Part shown: one piece after another, positions 59,005 through 64,000 of the stretch | Position numbering within the stretch: the first letter of the stretch is position 1 | How the letters are laid out: each line of letters begins with the position of its first letter | Assembly: GCA_965366625.1 (NCBI GenBank) | Contig: CBDUGP010000037.1 | Location: 1 to 64,000 of the forward strand | Direction of reading: 5' to 3' | DNA from: JAUIJL01 sp965366625 | GTDB lineage: Bacteria; Acidobacteriota; Thermoanaerobaculia; Multivoradales; J023 | DNA: 64,000 nucleotides | The notes under the pieces: generated by a model | What the model saw: the letters and a program-made list of their open reading frames with translations, nothing else | What the model was told of the DNA's origin: nothing | Databases searched by the model: none | Position numbers and translations under genes: made by a program

Positions 59005-59297
59005 TCCTCGTCACCGGCAGCGTGCTCGGACGCGAAGACACCATCAACGAGTTGCTCGAGCTGAGCCGAGAGCACGTCCAACGAAGCCTCACCGAACCCG
59101 GCTGCCTCGCCCACGGCGTCTACATCGACGCCGAAAATCCCTTGCGTTTAGTCTTCGTCGAGCAATGGCAAGACCGCGAATCCCTAGGCCTGCACTTCCG
59201 AGTCCCCGCCTCCGGCGAATTCGTCGCCCACCTGCGTCGCCTAGCCGCTGAGCCACCCAACCTAAACGTTTATGACGCCATGCCCATCGATATGTAA
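59001..59297 (+). CDS. Antibiotic biosynthesis monooxygenase (ABM)-domain protein
   Basis: A 98-aa single-domain protein of the YgiN/quinol-monooxygenase type, ferredoxin-like fold, normally a homodimer acting on quinols or aromatic substrates without a metal cofactor. The pattern LLELSREHVQRSLTEPGCLAHGVYID, NPLRLVFVEQWQDRESLGLHFRVPASGEFVAHL is characteristic. The start overlaps the M28 peptidase stop by 4 nt, an odd pairing for a cytoplasmic enzyme and an exported peptidase. Substrate unknown. Confidence 0.88.
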   Translation: MILVTGSVLGREDTINELLELSREHVQRSLTEPGCLAHGVYIDAENPLRLVFVEQWQDRESLGLHFRVPASGEFVAHLRRLAAEPPNLNVYDAMPIDM

Positions 59298-59338
59298 GAT
59301 CCGTTGCGTGATGGATCGAATCCGATAGGAAGCCAAAC

Positions 59339-60997
59339 ATGAAAGTGTTTTTCTACGGCCTGTTCATGGACGAAACCTTGCTCACCGAGCAAGGCCTTCA
59401 GCCCCAACACTCAGAAATCGGCTTTCTAAAAGGTTACCAACTCAAAATCGCCAACCGCGCCACCCTGATTCCCCGGGCCGAAAGCCGAGCCTACGGCGTG
59501 GTGATGGAAATCACCCCCCAAGAAGCCACCCAGCTCTACGCCGAAACCAGCGTCGCGGACTACGTGCCCGTGCCGGTCACCGTCGAGCTCTTGACCGGTG
59601 AGCAAATCAAAGCGTCCTGCTTCGTCCTGCCGGAAGGTCATATCCAAGGCACGAACCCGGCCTACGCGGCGTCGCTTCTAAAATTAGCGACGAAAAAGGG
59701 TTTTCCTGAGTCGTATTTGAAAGAAATTCGTGGTGCAAGCTGTGACGACGGTGAAGGCATTCCGCCAGGGCCTGTCCGTGCGCCGAGAAGCTTTTCTGAG
59801 ATCCACCGGGATGTTTGGCGACTGGTGTTGCAGAATCCAATAATTTTCGTTGTGTTGCCGGCCGTCGTGTGGCTGCCCACCAACTATTTTCTAGAGTTGT
59901 GGAGCGCGGTGGATGGGCTCGACGAGTGGCAACAGACCCGACGTTATCTAAAGCTGTCCCAGGTCGCCAATGGGGTGGTCGGAACCTTGGTCAGCGCGGT
60001 GGGGTTGGCCGCGCTCGGTGAAATCGGCCGCGGCCGAGCGGTCACGGTCGGGATTGCGCTGAAAAAAGGTTTTGATTTGTGGATCGGCCTCGTCCTGATT
60101 GCCTTGCACATTGCCCTTCGGGTGGGTCTTGCTTTCTTGCTGCTGGTGCTACCTGGAATCTACCTTGCGCTGCGCTACGCGTTGTCGGCCCCGGTGGTGG
60201 CTTTCGAGGATATCGGCGGTAAGAAGGCCCTGGAGCGGAGCGCGGCGCTCATGCAGGGGCACTATAGACGAGTCTTCTTGGGTGTCGGTGCGGCTGGGCT
60301 GTTGTACGTCCCCATCGGGCTTCTTCCTGTGCTCTTCGTGCCCGATGGTGGAGGGCCGGGGCTGACCGCGTTGGCCGGCATTCCCATGTCGGTTCTAGTG
60401 TCGTTTGTTACCCTCGGTTTGGCTTTGATCTATGCCGATCTTCGTGTCGACGCGGAGTGGGCCGCCCCGGTTGGGCAGGTCGACCCAAGCAACGATAACC
60501 ACGGCTTCAGTCCGCGAGGGACCTCCGGCGTCGGGGGAGTCGCGCTTGCCGTCTCGATTTCGGCGTTCGCCTTTTTATCTTTTGTGGGCGCCGTTTTCTA
60601 TCAGGAGCATTTGATAGAGAGAGCCGAGGAAGCCTGGCAACAGGAGCAATACCAGGAATCGTTGGAGTTTTACCAAAAAGCGGAAGCTTGGGGAGCTGAG
60701 GATCCCTACCTTCAATACAGCTTGGGATGGGCGTTTTATCAATTGGACCAACCCGAAGAGGCCGAGGCCCGCTTTGCAAGAGCGGTGGAGATGGACCCGG
60801 AATCGTCCTACTATCGCTTGGACCACGCCAGGGCCTTGATCACCCTAGAACGTTTCGAGGAGGCCAAGCGGGAGCTGGCCCAAGCCAGATCGTTGGGCTT
60901 CGAAGATCTGGAAGTCTTGGAGCAGCTCGAGGCGCTGGCCGAGCCGAGCACCCCCGAAGGTGACCCCACCGGAGAGACCCCCTCCGAGGATGCATGA
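59339..60997 (+). CDS. Fusion of AIG2/gamma-glutamylcyclotransferase-like, membrane and TPR domains
   Basis: A 552-aa protein with a good TAGGAAG site. Residues 1 to about 125 look like an AIG2/GGCT fold (MKVFFYGLFMDETLL, AYGVVMEITPQEATQLYAE, VPVTVELLTGEQIKASCFVL). Residues about 170-370 contain five or six membrane helices, with KALERSAALMQGHYRRVFL in a loop, like the membrane domains of unknown function seen with YciC/glycerophosphodiesterase proteins. A further helix lies near 400-420, followed by two TPR repeats (AEEAWQQEQYQESLEFYQKAEAW, EEAEARFARAVEMDPESSYYRL) and an acidic tail. I know of no standard family with this order. It may be a membrane enzyme or adaptor; the GGCT catalytic Glu could not be placed. 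Confidence 0.78.
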   Translation: MKVFFYGLFMDETLLTEQGLQPQHSEIGFLKGYQLKIANRATLIPRAESRAYGVVMEITPQEATQLYAETSVADYVPVPVTVELLTGEQIKASCFVLPEGHIQGTNPAYAASLLKLATKKGFPESYLKEIRGASCDDGEGIPPGPVRAPRSFSEIHRDVWRLVLQNPIIFVVLPAVVWLPTNYFLELWSAVDGLDEWQQTRRYLKLSQVANGVVGTLVSAVGLAALGEIGRGRAVTVGIALKKGFDLWIGLVLIALHIALRVGLAFLLLVLPGIYLALRYALSAPVVAFEDIGGKKALERSAALMQGHYRRVFLGVGAAGLLYVPIGLLPVLFVPDGGGPGLTALAGIPMSVLVSFVTLGLALIYADLRVDAEWAAPVGQVDPSNDNHGFSPRGTSGVGGVALAVSISAFAFLSFVGAVFYQEHLIERAEEAWQQEQYQESLEFYQKAEAWGAEDPYLQYSLGWAFYQLDQPEEAEARFARAVEMDPESSYYRLDHARALITLERFEEAKRELAQARSLGFEDLEVLEQLEALAEPSTPEGDPTGETPSEDA

Positions 60998-61208
60998 AGC
61001 GGTCTCACAGCAACATCGATGGATCCTGGCGTCGGCGTCGCACATCGCGATCGCGACAACGCATCAAGTCGACTACCTGGCCACGTGGAACTGTTCGCAC
61101 ATTGCCAACGCGATAATCTTGCCCCGAGTGGCGGCGATTTGCGAGCGGTTCGACTTGCTCCTGCCATACGTCTGCACCCCCGAAGAGCTCTTAGGAGATC
61201 CCCAATGA
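60990..61208 (+). pseudogene. C-terminal remnant of a PIN-domain toxin
   Basis: From ATG 60990 the frame encodes about 72 residues matching only the last half of a PIN toxin: HIAIATTHQVDYLATWNCSH, then IANAIILPRVAAICERFDLL and CTPEELLGD, a typical C-terminal signature with the late catalytic Asp. The N-terminal half with the first Asp and Glu is missing; the start runs back into the neighbouring gene. The stop overlaps the downstream antitoxin start (ATGA), so the original pair order is preserved. Confidence 0.78.
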
Positions 61209-61396
61209 CCATTGATCCAATAATCGACGAGCTTCACCAGCAGCGCGCGGAAGCGATGGAACGTTTCAATTTTGATTTCGAAGAGTTTTTTCGCCATCTG
61301 AAAGAAGAGGAGAAGCTTTCCGGAAAACCTTTGGTATCCCCAGCTGAGACGCCGCCGAACCTTGCGGTGCAGCGGACTCGCACTGCTCGCCGCTGA
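61205..61396 (+). CDS. Small antitoxin-like protein ending in an attC-like site
   Basis: A 63-aa protein with AGGAG upstream and an ATGA overlap with the PIN remnant. MTIDPIIDELHQQRAEAMERFNFDFEEFF and HLKEEEKLSGKPL match the small helical proteins encoded after PIN toxins. The final residues NLAVQRTRTARR do not fit that family and are encoded by the attC-like sequence, as often happens to cassette genes. If the toxin is dead, this is an orphan antitoxin. Confidence 0.75.
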   Translation: MTIDPIIDELHQQRAEAMERFNFDFEEFFRHLKEEEKLSGKPLVSPAETPPNLAVQRTRTARR

Positions 61397-61412
61397 CCTT
61401 GGGCCGTTCGCC
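61354..61412 (+). other. Integron attC-like recombination site 1
   Basis: GGT-G-CAGCGG (61366-61375) pairs with CCGCTGACC (61390-61398) leaving one unpaired base, as attC folds do. The outer boxes GCCGAAC (61354-61360) and GTTCGCC (61406-61412) are near-complementary, differing at one position. The total is 59 bp, in the attC size range. The antitoxin stop lies inside. The outer right box abuts an IS91 fragment and may be coincidental. Confidence 0.5.
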
Positions 61413-61416
61413 AGCC

Positions 61417-61689
61417 GTGGAGTTTCTGCGTCGATTTGCCCTGCACGTGCCGTCGCTCGGTTTGTAAGGATCCGCTATTTCGGATTCCTGGCCAACCGGA
61501 ACCCGCCGCAAGGCAGTGGCGACCTGCCGTGAGCAGCTCGGTGGGCAGATCGTCGATGAGGCGATCCGCAAGGTCGAAACAGAGCGGCTATCGGCCGGGC
61601 CGAGATGCCCGACCTGCGAGCAAGCAACGCTGGTCGAGATTCGAGGGCTGCCCCGCGAGCCACCCCATTCGAGAGGTCCGCCGCCATGA
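61417..61689 (+). pseudogene. IS91-family (Y2) transposase C-terminal fossil
   Basis: Pieced across frames it reads VEFLRRFALHV, then (frame shift) FVRIRYFGFLANRN, then (shift back) RRKAVATCREQLG and RCPTCEQATLVEIRGLP, stopping at 61687-61689. This order matches the end of IS91/ISCR-type transposases, including the LRRF..HV block, the RIR..G.LANR block and the terminal CPxC. Two frameshifts (between 61447 and 61461, and near 61503) and the missing N-terminus make it inactive. Confidence 0.75.
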
Positions 61690-62059
61690 GCCGCCTCGGC
61701 AAGTATCCATCTCTGAAGCTCTCGCGCAATCGAGAACACGGGAGAGATGCGCCCGTCGGGGCCAAATCGTCTATACTACTGGGCAAGACACCCGTGGCAG
61801 GGTCGCAAATAGGAGCCGTAACGGTATGGGACGAAGGGATGAAGACCTTCCTGGGCCGCCGCAAAGCCGGGTCGATGCCGTTTCCAGTGGCTGGAAGGTT
61901 ATTGAAATTCCATAGGGCATTCTCTTAGCTTGCGGCTTCGTCCAACCTGTTGTATCCGAAACCTGTGGCAAGGATCTCTTGAAGTGGAAAAGATTTGCGT
62001 GGGGTTCCGGATACAACCCTTATTGGTTCGCCGACTGAGTGGGCCGCCTTAGAGATCCA
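61690..62059. other. Non-coding stretch with a TATACT box and inverted repeat
   Basis: A 370-bp region. TATACT at 61772-61777 could be a -10 box. The segment 61790-61910 is rich in small hairpins (for example GAAGG/CCTTC near 61834-61851), but I cannot assign a known riboswitch. It ends with a 15-bp inverted repeat (61949-62017). No convincing gene seen. Confidence 0.5.
61949..62017. repeat. 15-bp inverted repeat upstream of the HNH-receiver gene
   Basis: GTTGTATCCGAAACC (61949-61963) and GGTTCCGGATACAAC (62003-62017) are inverted copies with one mismatch, separated by 39 bp. They sit 43 bp before ATG 62060, placing them in the likely leader or operator. Confidence 0.75.
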
Positions 62060-62827
62060 ATGACTAGCAAGAGAGTTCATGTTCCGGAGCAGGTCGTTGC
62101 TCAGGTTCTCACTCGGACAGGTCGAAGGTGTCCGTTCTGTTTCGGTCTTGAAGGCGATCTCGCCGTCAAGAAAGGGCAGATCGCCCATGTCGACCGCGAC
62201 TCGAAGAATAACAACGAAGACAACCTCGTGTTCTTGTGCCTCCCGCATCATGATGAGTACGATTCTTCGACTAGCCAGAGCAAGGGCCTGCGAGCCAGTG
62301 AACTCAGATTCTACCTCAAGAGGCTTGAGGCTTGGGTGGCCCAGGCAGGTCATCGAGTGGTTAACAATCGGCGACCGCGAGATAAGGAGTTCGGCCTACC
62401 GAAGGTCTTGATCTACGAGGACTCCGCAGTTGCCAAGCAACAATACGCCAAGGTGCTCGCAACAACTGCTGAGATTCAATTTGGTAGCGAATCTTTCGAG
62501 GTCGCTCAAGATCTGCTTGGATTCGATCCTGATCTGATTATTGCCGATCTCGTACTTGCTGGTGGTGCTGATAGCGGCTTTCAGCTTATCCAACGCATAT
62601 CGCGTATTACGAGTGCTCCAGTTGTGGTGTGCTCGAAGTACATTGGCCCTTCACTTGCGGGCGAATCATTGAAAAGCCGCCTTCGTGCCCTCGGCACAGT
62701 CGCGAAGCTTCTTCCGAAGCTCCCGTTCCCTTCTGCCTCAGAGATCTTAGAGCCAATAGTTAATGAAGGTGACAGCGATACCGGCGAACCCAGCGGCTCC
62801 AGCCGCACGCGCAAGGCGCGGCGCTGA
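62060..62827 (+). CDS. HNH nuclease-like domain fused to a response-regulator receiver domain
   Basis: The 255-aa product starts at ATG 62060; GTG 62039 would add seven residues. Residues 12-70 carry an HNH/Zn pattern: Cys24 and Cys27 (CPFC), His43 (IAHVD), Asn55 (EDNLVFLC), Cys60 and His63-His64 (CLPHH). Residues about 113-232 resemble a CheY-type receiver: acidic pair Glu120-Asp121 (VLIYEDS), phospho-acceptor Asp163 (LIIADLVL), Ser192 (VVVCS) and a late Lys (216 or 220). The tail GSSRTRKARR is encoded within an attC-like site. Base composition is lower in GC than the genome average, suggesting acquisition. It could be a phosphorylation-controlled nuclease (inference). Confidence 0.78.
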   Translation: MTSKRVHVPEQVVAQVLTRTGRRCPFCFGLEGDLAVKKGQIAHVDRDSKNNNEDNLVFLCLPHHDEYDSSTSQSKGLRASELRFYLKRLEAWVAQAGHRVVNNRRPRDKEFGLPKVLIYEDSAVAKQQYAKVLATTAEIQFGSESFEVAQDLLGFDPDLIIADLVLAGGADSGFQLIQRISRITSAPVVVCSKYIGPSLAGESLKSRLRALGTVAKLLPKLPFPSASEILEPIVNEGDSDTGEPSGSSRTRKARR

Positions 62828-62843
62828 GCCGCGGACGTTATAC
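62783..62843 (+). other. Integron attC-like recombination site 2
   Basis: GCGGCTCCAGC (62793-62803) pairs with GCTGAGCCGC (62823-62832) leaving one unpaired base; further CGC/GCG pairs extend the arm. The outer boxes are GGCGAAC (62783-62789) and GTTATAC (62837-62843), where only AAC/GTT is complementary. The total is 61 bp, containing the stop of the HNH-receiver gene. Confidence 0.5.
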
Positions 62844-62902
62844 CTCCCCAATCGGAACGGGCATCGATTCAACAAGGGTACCCAGCAGAGGATCGCTGAA
62901 GA

Positions 62903-64000
62903 ATGAAGAGACTCGGCTTTCAAGTAGATGTTCGCCTGGCAAAGTTACTTTCGGAAAACTATCGTTCAAGCGAGAGTGCTCTGAAAGAATTGGTAAACAA
63001 TGCATGGGACGCCGATGCTGAGGTGGTACTGATAGATCTACCGGAGCCTATGACGAGCCAACCGATTATTGTTCAGGACGACGGTTCGGGAATGACTGAA
63101 GAGGAGCTGAGAAGAGAATACCTCTTCATTGCCAGTGATCGACGCCAGCGCAGAGGCAAATTGACGCCAAAAAAGCGAAAGGTCAAGGGGAAGAAGGGCA
63201 TAGGTAAATTTGCCGGCTTGATGGCTGCTAGTACAATGCAACTGGAGACTTGGGCACGTGGGCAAAAGGCGTCCTTTAGACTGACAGGAGATGACTACCG
63301 AGCAGTCGATGATATCGAGGAGGTTCCAATCGAGCTAATCCTTGAGTCAGATGATGAGCTGGCGCACGGTACTAGGATCACCTTGTCAGATTTGAATCAG
63401 GGATTGGCTTTTCCGGACCCTGAAGCCCTTAGGGAGCTGCTACTTCGAGAGTATGGCAGGGAAGACAGCTTTCAAGTTAGTGTGAACGGAAAGTTTCTGG
63501 ATGTCGACGATTTCAAGGGAACCTACACGGAATATGAAGCGAATCTAGGAGAAGCGGGCGATATCAAACTAAGATTCACTATTTCGAATCAGAAACGGAA
63601 CATTCGACTACCAGGCATCTCTATCCGTGTTGGCGGTGAGATCATAGGAAAACCAAGTTTCTTTGGGCTCGATGAGGCCGATGATTTTCCGCCGAAATTG
63701 CTCAAGAAGCTGTTTGGGGAAATTGAAGCGGATGGCCTAGTTCAGCATGTCACAGCGGACAAGGGCGCTTTGGTTGAAAATAGTGAGCTATTGGAAGCCG
63801 TAAAGGCTCATGTTCAGCCGATTATTCGTGAGCAATTTAAGGAAGAGTACGGCCGCGAAATCAGCTTGGCGCAAGCTCGATTGAAGAAACAGATCAATCG
63901 ACGATTATCAGAGCTCCCTGAGTACAAGAGAGTCTATGCAGACAAGGCAATCAAGGCGGTCTTAGGGAAGTATTTCGGAGAACCTGAATCAAAGGTGGAG
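62903..64000 (+). CDS. GHKL (MORC/Hsp90-like) ATPase, partial, runs off the window
   Basis: ATG 62903 opens a frame of 366 codons still open at the window end. The ATP-binding Bergerat boxes are visible: N-box ALKELVNNAWDADAEVV (26-42), G1 DDGSGMT (about 59-65) and G2 GKKGIGKFAG (94-103), followed by a MORC/MutL/Hsp90-like transducer region. It is not a histidine kinase: no H-box or membrane helix precedes the ATPase. Such ATPases occur in DNA repair, chaperones and phage-defence loci. It begins 60 bp after attC-like site 2, is lower in GC than the core genome and may be the next cassette gene. Its partner domains lie outside the window. Confidence 0.8.
   Translation, partial: MKRLGFQVDVRLAKLLSENYRSSESALKELVNNAWDADAEVVLIDLPEPMTSQPIIVQDDGSGMTEEELRREYLFIASDRRQRRGKLTPKKRKVKGKKGIGKFAGLMAASTMQLETWARGQKASFRLTGDDYRAVDDIEEVPIELILESDDELAHGTRITLSDLNQGLAFPDPEALRELLLREYGREDSFQVSVNGKFLDVDDFKGTYTEYEANLGEAGDIKLRFTISNQKRNIRLPGISIRVGGEIIGKPSFFGLDEADDFPPKLLKKLFGEIEADGLVQHVTADKGALVENSELLEAVKAHVQPIIREQFKEEYGREISLAQARLKKQINRRLSELPEYKRVYADKAIKAVLGKYFGEPESKVE

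Noticed and set aside
61790..61910. c-di-GMP (GEMM-I) riboswitch
   Set aside because: Only the CGCAAAGCC core is present; the required GGCAAACC-tetraloop half and the following GCCGGGTT element are not found, so I do not annotate a riboswitch.
1..64000. tRNA or rRNA genes
   Set aside because: I found no cloverleaf with a TTCGA-type T-loop or CCA end, and no rRNA-like sequence, when reading both strands.

Overview
The window is about 64 kb of GC-rich, densely coding bacterial DNA. Its style is that of an Acidobacteriota genome, most likely Thermoanaerobaculia or a relative. This rests on three secreted proteins ending in a 'DGFESGD.S.W' tail, a shared C-terminal module on secreted proteins, and many Ser/Thr kinase, beta-propeller and cohesin-like proteins. 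No rRNA or tRNA gene is visible, so the assignment is an inference from protein style. Many genes overlap by 1-4 nt, and several starts are GTG or TTG. Several genes have a TANNNT box only 6-7 nt before the start codon, which suggests leaderless transcripts.

Layout. (1) 1-2.9 kb: topA. (2) 3.0-15.5 kb: a six-gene operon that joins an ABC-2-type exporter (ATPase, a permease with a degenerate M1-peptidase-like ectodomain, a second permease) to an RND efflux pump (lipoprotein adaptor, full RND pump, then a second RND-like protein lacking the TM4 acidic residues and carrying a C-terminal ABC ATPase). (3) 15.6-18.6 kb: two secreted cohesin-like proteins, one with a seven-repeat VCBS propeller. (4) 19.2-23.7 kb: a small unknown gene, then a sigma-54 activator plus TPR Ser/Thr kinase pair. 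(5) 23.9-28.9 kb: a Fbp-like ABC importer with an MFS exporter. (6) 29.1-33.5 kb: a PrpF-family isomerase, a Roadblock/MglA-like GTPase pair and a secreted protein. (7) 33.7-36.0 kb: a GT39-like membrane protein and a PD40 propeller protein. (8) 36.2-45 kb: a subtilisin with an IPTL-CTERM-like tail, then an ECF sigma / FecR / STN-domain beta-barrel operon. (9) 45-54.5 kb: a VapBC remnant, a YceI protein, a regulator-propeller protein, a BNR-repeat protein, an HExxH peptidase and a GSDH-type dehydrogenase. (10) 54.7-61 kb: an MsbA-type exporter, an M28 peptidase, a monooxygenase and an AIG2-membrane-TPR fusion. (11) 61-64 kb: an accessory region with a PIN-toxin remnant and antitoxin, two attC-like sites, an IS91 transposase fossil, an HNH-receiver fusion and a partial GHKL ATPase that runs off the end.

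The two most promising places are the ABC/RND composite operon and the right-end cassette-like region. In the operon, an apparently proton-uncoupled RND protein has gained its own ATPase domain. In the right-end region, two genes end inside attC-like hairpins, and an HNH nuclease fused to a phospho-receiver sits beside a MORC/Hsp90-like ATPase. The ECF/FecR/STN-barrel operon is a third candidate, because it looks like cell-surface signalling without a TonB-dependent receptor.
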